From contig CM050450.1 of the NCBI GenBank assembly GCA_027563935.2, positions 31,669,439-31,733,438 on the forward strand: DNA of 64,000 bases. The letters run 5' to 3'. Made by a program: the position numbers and the translations under genes. Position 1 is the stretch's first letter; each line of letters begins with the position of its first letter. This document shows positions 36,350-49,439 of the stretch, in pieces. This DNA comes from Costus lasius. Its lineage: Eukaryota; Streptophyta; Magnoliopsida; Zingiberales; Costaceae. Under the pieces are notes generated by a model. That model saw only the letters and a program-made list of their open reading frames with translations. It searched no databases and had not been told where the DNA came from.

Positions 36350-38059
36350 TGTTGGGGTATGCCCTTAAGGCTAATGTTTGAGGCCTTGGGATTGTATCAG
36401 TCTCATGTAATAAACTCTTGTGTTTATAAAGGCATGGTTGTTATTCAGGTTGTTACCTTGTCTGCTGCAATTAGCGTACTTCTGAATAATGTCTCAAAGC
36501 TGTTCAGCTAGGCTGACATGCTATAAAGTCCTTAGTCGAGATATCTTGGTGAACATGAGACAGCCTTGATATGCTTGAGACTAATATGTGTTCTAATCTT
36601 ATAGGATGCTTCGAGCATGGAATAAGATGTAGACTCATGGGTACATTGGATGTACTGGACAGACCCTACTAGGATATTCAATTGCTTGTCACAATGTGAA
36701 TGATCCTTGATTGCAACAAGTGGCACATGTCCTCTGACTTGAGATCACTTGTGTTTCTAAATGATGATTGTCATTGTTTTGAGGTAGTTCAATATCATTT
36801 GAAACATGATGGTTATAGACTATCTTGGATAATGAGCTTGAGTCAGGTTAGGGCACTAGTGATAGATAAAGGATTGCCGTCTCCTTGTTTAAGGAGTGTG
36901 ATGTTCTAGAGGGGCCCCCCTGAATGAGATGATTGAGAAAGTGTATGGCCATACCCAGGTGACTATGTTCATCTGGTCTAATCATACTCATCATATTGGA
37001 GCTACAGGCTTGACACGCTTGTCCAATAAGAACATCCAGTGGCAAAGGATACATGTACGCCTTGTGAATAGATTCACACTTGTGCTGTGGTTTGGGTGTA
37101 GTCTTGGAAGACTCTTTCCTTTATATCGGGAGACAGTGATGTGTTGCTAGATACCCCTCACTGATCGTGATAATGTGAGTTATCGTTACCGACATTTAAA
37201 GGAAACCCTTAGGGTCGCACAATTTGATGATATGGCTTACTTAAGTCAGATCGTGTGGACTGGATTGTTTTGATTCAGTTTAAAGGAGTTTAAACTCTGA
37301 TTGTAAGTGAGATCCAGTCTAATCATGTTTGATTGATTAGGGCTTGCGATCGGTAAGCTTCGATCGAGAGGATTGATGCTAGATCGGTGAGATCAAGAGC
37401 ATCATGAGATGAACGGTTAGATTGGAAACCTTAGGGTTTAGTTGATCTAGACCGATTGGCTTGGGCTGGCTTGGTTTGGCCTTTGGACCGAACACATTTA
37501 CTTTGAACCGGTTCAAGAGCTTGAACGTATGGTTCATTGTTTTGGCGTTTTGATCGATTTAGTGATCATGAACGCATGGCTTAATGGATTTTCCAATTTT
37601 GGAAAGTCATTTAGCGCATGTTCCCTTGAACGCCAAATGACTTGAACGCTCCATTCAACTCTCGTCTCCTTGCTCTTGCTTGACGAGACTTTGGCATGGA
37701 GACGGCGAGGTCTTGGTGGAGGTTCGACAAGCCTAGACATCATCTCTCATTTCCTTACCATATGAGAGGGACCCTTGAAGGACCTTGCTAGCACAAGGAT
37801 CTCCAAGGAGCAAGCACATCATCTTGTGTGCGTCAACTAGGGAGAAGATCCCTTTCGATCTTTCTCTTCCAAGTCGCCATCTTCCTCATGGCTTTGGTAT
37901 GGATCTAAACTTCATCAAGTTGATCATATTATCTTGCTAAGATCCATGAAAAACCCTTGCTTCCGCATGCAATTTTTATGCGCCACCCTTAAGGGTTTTT
38001 CGCCCCCCTCTTGAAAGGGGTTTCATCTGCTTGCGCTCCCCCTTGAAGGGGACTCTTCA
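36350..38059 (+). repeat. 3' LTR of element D
   Basis: Complete, 1,710 bp, the longest family-1 LTR in the window. The extra length includes a duplicated terminal block near 38000-38055 with two C-run/G-run hairpins. Hairpin GATAAT-GTGA-GTTATC at 37169-37184. Its mid portion is more diverged than other copies, suggesting a separate subfamily. Confidence 0.93.
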
Positions 38060-38201
38060 CATTATTCAGAAGTACAATTATTGCAGCAGACAATGTAACA
38101 AACTGAATAACAACCATGCCTTTATAAACATAAGAGTTTATTACATGATACTGATACAATCCCAAGGCCTCAAACATTAGCCTTAAGCGCATACCCCAAC
38201 A
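38060..38201 (-). repeat. 3' LTR of element E, inner piece
   Basis: 142 bp matching the right end of E's 5' LTR (from CATTATTCAG to CCCCAACA), resuming directly after D. Confidence 0.9.
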
Positions 38202-38221
38202 ATCTCCCACTTGCACTTAAT

Positions 38222-41200
38222 CTAATGGTTGAGGAATCTCAAACCCATATTATTACAGTGCTTCACATGCTTCTGCTGCGCCAGAGGCTTAGTAAGCGGG
38301 TCTGCCAGATTGTCATCTGTATGAACCTTGCAAACTTTGATCTCGCCACGATCTATGATCTCCCGGATCAAATGAAACCGTCTCTGTATGTGCTTGGACT
38401 TCTAGTGCGACCGTGGTTCCTTTGCTTGTGCGATTGCTCCAGTGTTATCACAGAAGATAACCAAAGGATCTGCACTCGAAGGAACAACACCAAGTTCTCT
38501 CACGAACTTACGAATCCACACTGCCTCCTTGGATGCTTCCGAGGCTGCAACATACTCGGCTTCTGTTGTGGAATCAGAACAGTTGACTGTTTGAAACTCT
38601 TCCACACCACTGCTCCTCCATTCAAGCTAAATACATAGCCTGATTGCGATCGGAAATCATCCTGGTCAGACTGGAACGAAGCGTCAGTATATCCTTCAAT
38701 ACTGAGTTCTTCCTGACCACCATATATCAAGAACATATCTTTGGTCCTCCGCAGATATTTTAAAATGTTCTTGACTGCAATCCAGTGCGCCATACCTGGA
38801 TTACTTTGGAACCGACTGGTCACGCTTAACCCGTAAGCAACGTCTGGGCGAGTACACAACATCGCATACATAATGGACCCAATAGCCGAAGCATAAGGCG
38901 TATTGTCCATTTCATCTTTCTCAGTCTGTGTTTGTGGACACTGACTCTTAAAAAGATTCAGACCATGTCTGACTGGAAGATATCCTCTTTTAGAATTCTC
39001 TAAATGAAATCTCTCCAGGACTTTATCGATGTAAGTACTCTGGCACAGCCCGAGAAACCTCTTAGATCTATCCCTGTAGATCTTCACACCTAATACATAG
39101 GCTGCTTCTCCTAGATCTTTCATCTGGAAACATTTCCTTAACCATGCCTTAACCGCATGCATTTCAGGAATGTCATTTCCAATGATCAAGATATCATCGA
39201 CGTAGAGGACTAAGAAAGTAATCACGCTCCTACTAAACCTCTTATATACACACGGGTCATCCTCGTTCTTGATGAAACCAAATTCACTGATTGATTCATC
39301 AAAACGAATATTCCAGCTTCTCGATGCTTGTTTAAGTCCATAAATAGACTTCTTTAATTTGCATATCTTATGACGATCTGATGGATTAGTGAAACCTTCT
39401 GGTTGTGTCATATACACATCCTCATCCAGATTTCCATTCAAGAAAACTGTTTTCACATCCATTTGCCAAATCTCATAATCATAATATGCTGCTATCGCGA
39501 AAAGAATCCGAATAGACTTAAACATAGCTACAGGTGAGAAAGTTTCATCATAATCTATCCCGTAGATTTGTTTGAAACCTTTCGCAACTAGCCTGCCTTT
39601 ATAGGTAACCACGTTACCATCCATGTCAATCTTCTTCTTGAAGATCCATTTACAGCCTATAGGGATAACTCCCGGAGGCGGATCAACCAAATCCCAGACT
39701 TGGTTATCTGACATGGAGTCCATCTCGGCGCGCATAGCATCAAGCCATCTCGCTGACTCCGGTCCACTGACCGCATCCGCATAAGTGAGGGGTTCATCAT
39801 TATCAATGATGTAGACTCCGTCATAGCGCTCAGGCTGTCGACGGATCCTTCCCGATCTTCGCGGTTCCCGTGATATCTGAGCCTCAGGTTGTTCATTAAC
39901 CTGATCCACCGGCTCAGGCTCATCCAACTGTGCTTGACTACTTTGTCCTTCCTCTGGATTCTCATCCAGCATTATTTCTCTCCCACTGGCCTCTTGCAGA
40001 AGAAACTCCTTCTCAAGAAATATGGCCGTCCGAGCAACAAATACCTTGTTCTCTTTGGGATCGTAGAAATAATAACCCTTAGTTTCCTTAGGGTAACCGA
40101 CAAAGATACATTTCTCAGATCTGCTCTCTAGTTTCCCAGAGGCGAGCTTTTTGACATAAGCCTCGCAGCCCCAGATCCTGATAAATGTTAAGCTCGGCTG
40201 TTTCCCATACCATAACTCATATGGCGTCTTAGAAACTGCCTTGGATGGCACTCGGTTTAGTACCTTTGCAGTTGTTTCCAGTGCAAAACCCCAAAAGGAA
40301 TATGGAAGAGTAGCCTGACTCATCATAGAATGAACCATATCAAGTAGGGTTCTATTTCTCCTTTCGGACACACCATTCCATTGCGGTGTTCCTGGCGGAG
40401 TGAGCTGTGAGATAATCCCACACTCCTTCAGATAGTCAGTAAATTCTCGACTTAGGTATTCTCCACCTCGATCAGAACGAAGTGCCTTGATACTTCGGCC
40501 TAGCTGATTCTGTACTTCATTCTTGAACTCTTTGAACTTGTCAAAAGATTCACTTTTATGTCTCATCAAATAGACATACCCATACCTACTGAAATCATCA
40601 GTAAAGGTTATGAAGTACTGATAGCCACCTCTGGCATGTTTACAAAATGGCCCACACACATCACTGTGTATAAGGTCAAGTAAACCTGAAGCCCTTTGAC
40701 CTTTGTTAGAAAAAGGTGACTTCGTCATTTTACCCATTAAACAAGCTTTGCATGTATCAATCTCCTCATAGGAGAATGATCCCAGCAGTCCATGATCATG
40801 CAACCGCTTAATGCGTTTCTTGTTAATATGGCCTAAACGACTATGCCATAGCAAGGTGCTGTCATCAGCATACTTGGCTTTCTTAATATCAATAGCGTGT
40901 ATAGAACATTCCATGTCCAACATGAATAACCCATTATTAATTGAACCAGTAGCATAAACTATATTATCAAGAGATAAAACACACTTTGAAATATTGCATT
41001 CAAAGGAAAATCCCTTCCTGACAAGAGCAGGAATGGAGATAATATTCTTAGTAATGCTGGGAACAAAATAACAACTGTTTAGTTCTAATACAATTCCAGA
41101 TGGCAAAGAGATGAAATAGTCTCCTACAGCAACAGCAGCAACCCGTGCCCCGTTTCCAACTCGTAGGTCCACCTCATGCTGTCCCACCTGCCTTCTTCTC

Positions 41201-42108
41201 TTGAGTTCCTGTACATTTGAACAAATGTGAACTCCACATGCAGTGTCCAACACCCATGAAATAGAAGAAGATGAAACCATGACTTCCGTCACGTATATAC
41301 CTGAGCCAGAAGCGATGCTTCCCCTCTTGTCTCCTTGGAGCGCTTTACAGTCCTTTTTCCAGTGACCCAGCTGGCCACAATGGAAACACCTGTATTCCTT
41401 TGACCGCTTAACTTTTTGCTTCAGAGCCTTGCTGTAACTCTTGACAGGGGTCTTGCCCTTCTTCCCCTTCTTCTTGTTGTTCCTAGAAGGAACCATTAAG
41501 ACAGAGGTTGAAGGCTTTCCCTTCAGAGTCTCCTCAGTAGTCAAGAGCATATTCAGCAGCTCTGCCGGAGTACAGTCGATTTTGTTCATATTAAAATTAA
41601 TAATGAACGCATCGAAAGAAGGCGGAAGAGACTGCAGAATAATGTCTACAGCAAGCTCCTGGTTGATGGTATGCCCCAGTTTCTCTAGAGCCTCCTTGTG
41701 CCCAATCATCTTGAGCACGTGAGCTCCCACTGGGCTCCCTTCAGCCAGTTTGCTCTGAAAGAACAGCTTTGTCAGATTATAGCGTTCTGTCCTCGCCTGT
41801 GCAGCATACAGCATCTTGAGGTTTGCTATCATGTCTATAGCAGACATATCCTCATGCTGACGCTGCAGCGGTGGCGTCATAGACGCTAGCATCAGGCAAG
41901 CGACATCAATGCTATCATTGACGTGCTTTTCATAAGTTTCCCGAACCGCCCTTGCGGCGTTCGGAGCGGGCTGAGGCGGTATCGCCGTCTCGAGGACATA
42001 CAGTTTCCTCTCTGCCTTAAGAACAATCTTAAGGTGTCCGAACCAGTTTGAGAAGTTTGGCCCAGCAAACTTCTCCCTTTCCAGTAGGGATCGCACATTG
42101 AAGCTCAT
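38222..42108 (-). pseudogene. Copia gag-pol polyprotein, element E (frameshift and stop in RNase H)
   Basis: Starts at ATG 42106-42108 (MSFNVRSLLEREKFAG) and is open through gag, intact zinc knuckle, protease DTAC, integrase (D,D(35)E intact), and RT with YVDD. A one-base deletion between 38577 and 38578, compared with A and D, shifts the frame inside RNase H just before the conserved TEAEY; the shifted product ends after about 26 novel residues at 38500. The original frame continues from about 38577 but meets TAG at 38402-38404 (sister copies CAG, in SHQKSKH), then runs to the family stop at 38222-38224. Gag through RT could still be made; a full RNase H could not. Confidence 0.93.
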
Positions 42109-43864
42109 GGTGTTCGTTGCTGCAGGTATCTACAACAATGCAAGAACAGCAAGGTCAGTATCAATGTAAAGAATCAATTCAGGACTTAAGAATGATTCTT
42201 TTTCTCACTATTTTATCTGGCTGAAAAATCCAGCAAAACAGCCCGAAAGAGTAGAACTCTTTTAGTGAGATGGGATCCAGATTTCATACTTGGTCTCCGC
42301 GTCCCGCTCAGGCGAGATAAGATGCACAGAGAGTACAAGCACTAATCTCTGGTAGGCAGTCCCTGCCAATCGCCAACCCGTGCGATTCCCCTTCATCTGG
42401 GCAATCCAGCAGACTGTGCCAACTGAGTTGGTACAACACAATCTCTGACCCCACAGATGGCTGCCTCCATGCGCTACCATATGCGCCACATATGTAGCCT
42501 ACATGGTCAAGCTGACCCGACCTACTCCCTGGACCACCACGTGCTATGCTGAGCAACGAGAAGCGATAAATCCCTTCTCTGTAACACGCAGGTGTAATCC
42601 CGCACCGTCTGAAGATAGATGGACGTGCCCACTGAGTGGGTACAACACGGCTCCAACGATAATCAGAACAGTGAGGTTTCGCGTCAGAAGGCATACGAGC
42701 TTGATATTTAAGCGTTGGATTTTAACGGTCTTTTATCTTCTTCACTATCATGCAATTCCTATGGTGATAGCAGAAGATAAATAAATCATGGATCTTATGT
42801 GGTAAAAGCCCATAGCCTAAGTAAGACCTTAATTAACTTAAGTCTTCACTTGCTTTTCTTCATGGGTCTTTTGCTGCTCATCTGGCCCAAACCAGGGCCC
42901 AAGCGCCATCTGCAGCTCAGGTGCGCCCACCAGGGAAAATGCGCCTGGTCCCAGAGTCGAACCCTGGACCTCCCACCTGGTCAAGCCACTGCTGCATGCG
43001 CCTCTGCCAAGTGTGCTCTGTGCTCTTGTCTGATTAATTTACAAATTAATCTATCTAGACAAGATTGACACGCAGGTCAATTACATTTTATAAATTAAAT
43101 ACAATGTGATACGTAGATCACAATAATTAATTTACAACTTTAAAGTCCAGGCACGCAGGCCCCAGCACAGCACACATTTAACATGAGCAGCCCACATAAG
43201 AATAAATAAACAAACATAGGCATCATCCAAGATGTGATCCAGTCAAGAAAATTAAATTTTTTTGAAAAACCCCATAGGCATCAATTTTAATTTCCTTATT
43301 TGCCTTACAACCTTACAACGGTCCATTACTAGGGATCCACTCATCCAACCTAGTCAGATCCACTGCCCTTGCATGCACCAAGTCCTAACTGACTTGAGTC
43401 GACCAAAGGTCAACCATGCATGCGCCAGGGCCGAACAACCCTCATGAGTTCTGGCAAGCGGGTGTGACCCCGGGCCTAACTCATGTGTGTTCTCTAGTCG
43501 TCTCAATCAGACATCGCTACACGCCTATCTGCAGTCGACCTATAGCCATCTCGTGCTTGCGCACAGATGCTATCTGGTCAACCCATCAAGGCTGTCAGAT
43601 GGTCTGATCAGACTGTCTGGATCTAACCTAGGGGATGACTTCAACCCTAATAACCCGTCTTAGGGTTTAATGCAGGGCCTTAGATCTATAATGAGTCGCG
43701 CATGTCATAAGAAGTTTGAGAAAACAAACATATGCGCCAACATGAAAACATGCGCCTAGGAGAAATAAAAAATATCTCTAACCAGCATGTAACATATAGA
43801 TCAATGCATAGGATCACAAAGAAAGCAAACATATTAGCATGCAATAACTGGCTCTGATACCAAT
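42109..43864 (-). other. 5' leader of element E
   Basis: 1,756 bp. Sister hairpins 42419-42431 and 42628-42640; TTCGA-loop hairpin 42947-42970; three-way junction 43371-43423 (one base shorter, loop of three); palindrome 43602-43613. No gene called. Confidence 0.85.
43851..43862 (-). other. Primer-binding site, element E (tRNA-iMet type)
   Basis: Minus strand TGGTATCAGAGC, two bases from the LTR. Confidence 0.92.
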
Positions 43865-45549
43865 TGAAAGTCCCCTAAACAAGGGGGGCGAAACCCTATA
43901 GGAGGCGCATATGAAAATTTTGACGCAGCGGAAGGGGTTTCAAGGATCTATGCATATAATATGTTCAACTTGCAATGAAAAACGATTCTCACCATTGCCA
44001 TCGCTTAGATGGTGTCTTGGAAGGAAAGGCGCAAGTGCTCCTTCTCCAAAGGTGACGCACACAATTGGTGTCGCCTACTCTTCCTTGGTGCTCCTTGTGC
44101 TAGCAAGGTTCCAAGAAGTCGTTGTCGAATGGAAGGGAAAGATCACTTTGCTTGGCCGAACTCTTCCTTCTCTTTTCGTCTACACTCCTCCACACGAGAG
44201 TGCAAGTGCCGAATGCCCAAGTTGGCGACGAGAGTGAGGAGAAACGAGAGATGAGGGCGCCTTAGGCGTGAACGTGAGTAGTGGTCACGTATGTGATCAT
44301 GCTTTCTAAAAATAGAAAGCCACTCACTCACATGCGATCATGGGTTTACCCCATGCGCAAACTCCTCTCAATTTGAACCACACGCTCACTCAATGAGCTG
44401 GTTCAATTTGGTCTGGTTCATAGACCAATCGACCCAAGCCATTAGTCCAGATCACATTAAACCCTAAGGCTCTTCATCTGACCGTCAATCTCTTGATGCT
44501 GCTGATCTCACTGATCTAGCATCCAATCTCTCGATCGAAGCTTACCGATCTCAAGCCCTAATCAATCAAACATGATCAGACCAGATCTCACTTACAATCA
44601 GAGATTAAATCCCTTTAAACTGAACCTGAATAATTCAGTCCACACGATCTGACTTAAGTAAGCCATATCATCAAATTGTGCGACCCTGAGGGTTTCCTTT
44701 AAATGTCGGTAACGATAACTCACGTTATCACGATCAGTGAGGGGTATCTAGCAACACATCACTGTCTCCCGATATAAAGAAAAGAGTCTTCCAAGACTAC
44801 ACCCAAACCACAGCACAAGTGTGAATCCAACTCACAAGGCATGCATGTTTCCTTTGCCACTGGATGTTCTTATTGGACAAGCGTGTCAAGCTTGTAACTC
44901 CAATATGATGAGCATGATTAGATCAGATGAACATAGTCACCTGGGTATGGCCATACACTATTCTCAATCATCTCATCCAGGGGGCCCCTTTAGAACATCA
45001 CACTCCTTAAACAAGGAGACGGCAATCCTTTGTCTATCACTAGTGCCCTAACCTGACTCAAGCTCACCATCCAAGATAGTCTATAATCATTATGTTTCAA
45101 ATGATATTGAACTATCTCAAAACAATGACAATCATCATTTAGAAACACAAGTGATCTCAAGTCAGAGGAAATGTGCCACTTGTCGCATTCAATGATTATT
45201 CACATTGTGACAGACAATTGAATATCCTAGTAGGGTCTGTCCAGTACATCCAATGTACCCATGAGTCTACATCTCATTCCATGCTCGAAGCATCCTATAA
45301 GATTAGAACATATATTAGTCTCAATCATATCAAGGCTGTCTCATGTTCACCAAGATATCTTGACTAAGGACTTTATAGCATGTTAGCCTAGCTAAACAGC
45401 TTTGAGACATTATTCAGAAGTACAATTATTGCAGCAGACAATGTAACAAACTGAATAACAACCATGCCTTTATAAACATAAGAGTTTATTACATGATACT
45501 GATACAATCCCAAGGCCTCAAACATTAGCCTTAAGGGCATACCCCAACA
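43865..45549 (-). repeat. 5' LTR of element E
   Basis: Complete, 1,685 bp. 20-bp hairpin GCTTTCTA/TAGAAAGC at 44301-44320; terminal hairpin CCCC-TAAACAA-GGGG next to the 43865 end. Ends in CAACA at 45549 against the CAAAT duplication. Confidence 0.93.
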
Positions 45550-45554
45550 CAAAT
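45550..45554. repeat. Target-site duplication CAAAT (right copy) for element E
   Basis: Matches 27174-27178; CF coding sequence resumes here. Confidence 0.93.
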
Positions 45555-47596
45555 ACCTTGTTCTCTTTGGGATCGTAGAAATAATAACCCTTAGTTTCCT
45601 TAGGGTAACCGACAAAGATACATTTCTCAGATCTGCTCTCTAGTTTCCCAGAGGCGAGCTTTTTGACATAAGTCTCGCAACCCCAGATCTTAATAAATGT
45701 CAAGCTCGGCTGTTTCCCATACCATAACTCATATGGAGTCTTTGAAACTGCCTTGGATGGCACTCGGTTTAGTACCTTTGCAGCTGTTTCCAGTGCAAAT
45801 CCCCAAAACGAGTAAGGTAGAGTAGCCTGACTCATCATTGAACGAACCATATCCAATAAGGTTCTGTTCCTCCTCTCGGACACACCATTCCATTGCGGTG
45901 TTCCTGGCGGAGTAAGCTGTGAGACAATCCCACACTGCTTCAGATAGTCAGTAAACTCTCGACTTAGGTATTCTCCACCTCGATCTGAGAGAAGTGCCTT
46001 GATATTTCGGCCTAGCTGATTTTGCACTTCATTTTTGAACTCTTTGAACTTGTCAAAAGATTCACTCTTATGTCTCATTAGATAGACATACCCGTATCTA
46101 CTGAAATCATCAGTAAAGGTAATGAAGTATGAATAGCCACCTCTGGCATGTTTACTAAATGGCCCACACACATCACTGTGAATGAGGTCAAGTAAACCTG
46201 AAGCCCTTTGACCTTTGTTAGGAAAAGGAGCCTTCATCATTTTACCCATTAAACAAGCTTTGCATGTATCAAGCTCCTCATAGGAGAATGATCCTAGCAG
46301 TCCATGATCATGCAACCGCTTAATGCGTTTCTTGCTAATATGGCTTAAACGACTATGCCATAGCAAGGTGCTATTATCAGCATACTTGGCTTTCTTATTA
46401 TCAATATTTTGTATAGAACATTCCATGTCCAACATGAATAATCCATTGTTAATTGATCCAGTAGCATAAACAATATTATCTAAAGAAATAACACACTTTG
46501 AAATATTGCATTCAAAGGAAAACCCTTTCCTGACAAGAGCAGGAATAGAGATAATATTTTTCGTTATGCTTGGTACAAAGTAACAATTGTTCAGTTCTAA
46601 TACAAGTCCAGATGGTAATGAGATGTGATATTCTCCTACAGCAACAGCAGCAACCCGTGCCCCGTTTCCAACGCGTAGGTCTACCTCATGTTGTCCCACC
46701 TGTCTTCTTCTCTTGAGTTCCTGTACATTTGAACAAATGTGAACTCCACATGCAGTGTCCAACACCCATGAAATAGAAGAAGAAAACATGACCTCAGTCA
46801 CAAAAATACCTGAGCCAGAAGTGATGCTTCCCTTCTTGTCTCCTTGGAGCGCTTTACAGTCCTTTTTCCAGTGACCTAGCTGGCCACAATGGAAACATCT
46901 ATATTCCTTCGACCGCTTAACCTTTTGTTTCAGAGCCTTGTTATAACTCTTGACAGGGGCTTTGCCCTTCTTCCCCTTCTTCTTGTTCCTGGAAGGAACC
47001 ATCAAGACAGAGGTTGAAGGCTTTCCCTTTAGAGTCAACTCTGTAGTCAAGAGCATGTTCAGTAACTCTGCCGGGGTACAGTCGATCTTGTTCATATTAA
47101 AATTAATAATGAACGGATCGAAAGAGGCCGGGAGAGACTGAAGAATGATGTCTACAGCAAGCTCCTGATTGATGGTATGTCCCAGTTTCTCTAGAGCCTC
47201 TTTGTACCCAATCATCTTGAGTACGTGAGCTCCCACTGGACTCCCTTCAGCCAGTTTGCTCTGAAAGAAAAGCTTAGTCAAATTGTAGCGTTCAGTCCTA
47301 GCCTGTGCAGCATACAGCATTTTGAGGTTTGCTATAATCTGTATAGCAGATAGATCCTCATGCTGACGTTGCAGCTCTGGCGTCATAGACGCAAGCATCA
47401 GGCAAGCGACATCAATGGTATCATTGACATGCTTTTCATAGGCTTCCCGAACCGCCCTTGCGGCGTTCGCAGCGGGTTGAGGCGGTATAGCCGTCTCGAG
47501 GACATACAGTTTCCTCTCTGCCTTAAAAACAATCTTAAGGTGTCCGTACCAGTCTGAGAAGTTTGGCCCAGCAAACTTCCAGTAGGGATCGCACAT
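45550..47596 (-). pseudogene. Copia gag-pol, 5' half of element CF (gag, protease, integrase)
   Basis: Upstream half of the CF polyprotein. Start ATG 47594-47596 (MCDPYWKFAG), same lost ancestral ATG and 8-bp deletion as in B. Gag with intact zinc knuckle (HWKKDC, unlike B), protease DTAC, HHCC domain and integrase core all open. The frame is cut at the E insertion; translation past 45550 would read a few codons of E's LTR and stop. Two small differences from B (KGFSFEC, RIKRLHD) show it is a separate copy. Confidence 0.93.
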
Positions 47597-49439
47597 TGAA
47601 ATTCGTGGTGTTCGTTGCTGCAGTAATCTACAACAATGCAAGAACAGCAAGGTCAGTATCAATGTTTAGAATCAATCCAGGACTTAAGAAAGATTCTTTT
47701 CTCACTATTTTATCTGACTGAAAAATCCATTAAACAGTCCGAAAGAGTAACGCTCTTTTAGTGAGATGGGATCCAGATTTCATACTTGGTCTCCGCGTCC
47801 CGCTCAGGCGAGATAAGATGCACAGAGAGTACAAGCACTAATTTCTGGTAGGCAATGCCTGCCAATCGCCAACCCGTGCGATTCCCCTTCATCTGGGCAA
47901 TCCAGCAGACTGTGCCAACTGAGTTGGTACAACACAGTCTCTGATCCCACAGATGGCTGCCTCCATATAGCTCACATATGCTCAGTATGTAGCCTACATG
48001 GTCAAGCTGACCTGACCTACTCCCTGGACCACCACGTGCTATGCTGAGCAACGAGAAGCGATAAATCCCTTCTCTGTAACACGCAGGTGTAATCACACAC
48101 CGTCTGAAGATAGATGGGCGTGCCCATTGAGTGGGTACAACACGGCCCCAACGATAGTCAGAACAGTGAGGTTTCGCGTCAGAAGGCTTACGTGCTTGAT
48201 ATTTTAGCGTTGGATTTTAACGGTCTTTTATCTTCTTAACTATCATGCATAACCTATGGCGATAGCAGAAGATTAAATCATGCAGTTCTAATTATATAAA
48301 CAATAAGTAGAAAGCATGCTGATCTTATGTGGTAAAAACCCATTAAACCTGAGTAGGACCTTAATTTAACTTAAGTCTTCACTTGAGCTCTTCATGGGTC
48401 TTTTGCCTTCTCATCTGGCCCAACCCAGGGCCCGAGCGCCCACTGCAGCTCAGGTGCGCCCACCAGGTAAATGTGCCTGTCCCAGAGTCGAACCCTGGAC
48501 CTCCCACCTGGTCAAGCCTCAAGCTGCATGCACCTCTGCCATGTGTGCTCTGTGCTCTTGTCTGATTAAATTACAATTTAATCTATCTAGACAAGATTGA
48601 CTCGCAGGTCAATTACACTTTATAAATTAAATAACATGTGATGCGCAGATCATAATAAAATTAATTTACAATTTAATTCCAGGCTCGCAGGCCCCAGCAC
48701 AGCACACATTAAATTAGGCAGCCCACATAAGATTAAATAAACAAGCATCATGGCATCCAATCAACATGTGATCCAATAATAAGAAAATAAAATTTTTGAA
48801 AACCCATTGGCATCAATTTTAATTTTCTTATGTGCCCTACAACCTTACAATGGTCCATTAATAGGGATCCACTCATCATATCTAGTTAGATCCATGCCCT
48901 TGCATGCACCAAGTCCTAACTGACTTGAGTCGACCTAATGGTCAACCATGCACGCGCCAAGGGCTGAACAGCCTTCATGAGTTCTGGCAAGCGGGTGTGA
49001 CCCCGGGCCTAACTCATGTGCGTTCATAGGTTGTCTCAACTAGACCTCGCTACACGCCTGTCTGCAGTCGACCTATAGCCACCTCGTGCTTGCGCACAGG
49101 TGCCATCTGGTCGACCCATCTAGGCTGTCAGATGGTCTGATCAGACTATTTGGATCTTTACTAGATGATGACTTCAACCCTACTAACCCGTCTAAGGGTT
49201 TATAGCAGGCGCTGCTTAGATCTAATAAGGAGGCGCGCAAGATAAGTTTTTGAAAAACATCTAACAAGCGCCAACAATATACATGCGCCAACATAAGTAT
49301 ACATGTAGTTTCGCATGATGAACTAGCATGAAAAGTCGCATGTAATAAACTTTAGATCTTTACATAAGCGCAAGCATGGATCAAACATGAAGATCAAGCA
49401 ATCATATGAACAAGCAATAACATTCGCTCTGATACCAAT
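47597..49439 (-). other. 5' leader of element CF
   Basis: 1,843 bp, same length as B's leader. Sister hairpins 47915-47927 and 48123-48135; TTCGA-loop hairpin 48479-48501; three-way junction 48902-48955; palindrome 49135-49146. Confidence 0.85.
49426..49437 (-). other. Primer-binding site, element CF (tRNA-iMet type)
   Basis: Minus strand TGGTATCAGAGC, two bases from LTR3. Confidence 0.92.

Larger units (their letters stand above)
30224..38059 (+). mobile_element. Copia family-1 element D (plus strand), inserted in E's 3' LTR
   Basis: Parts: 5' LTR remnant (30224-30638), primer-binding site (30641-30652), leader (30639-32444), gag-pol (32445-36329), polypurine tract (36339-36349), 3' LTR (36350-38059). 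The remnant aligns with 37645-38059 over exactly 415 bp with about four differences by eye. Opposite in orientation to E and the array. The right flank CATTA (38060-38064) is the expected target copy within E's LTR; the left copy is lost. Confidence 0.92.
27179..45549 (-). mobile_element. Copia family-1 element E, inserted in CF pol and itself split by D
   Basis: Minus-strand element bounded by TG at 27179 and CA at 45549 and by CAAAT duplications. Parts: 3' LTR left piece (27179-28700), foreign block (28701-38059), 3' LTR right piece (38060-38201), polypurine tract, gag-pol (38222-42108), leader (42109-43864), 5' LTR (43865-45549). Confidence 0.9.
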
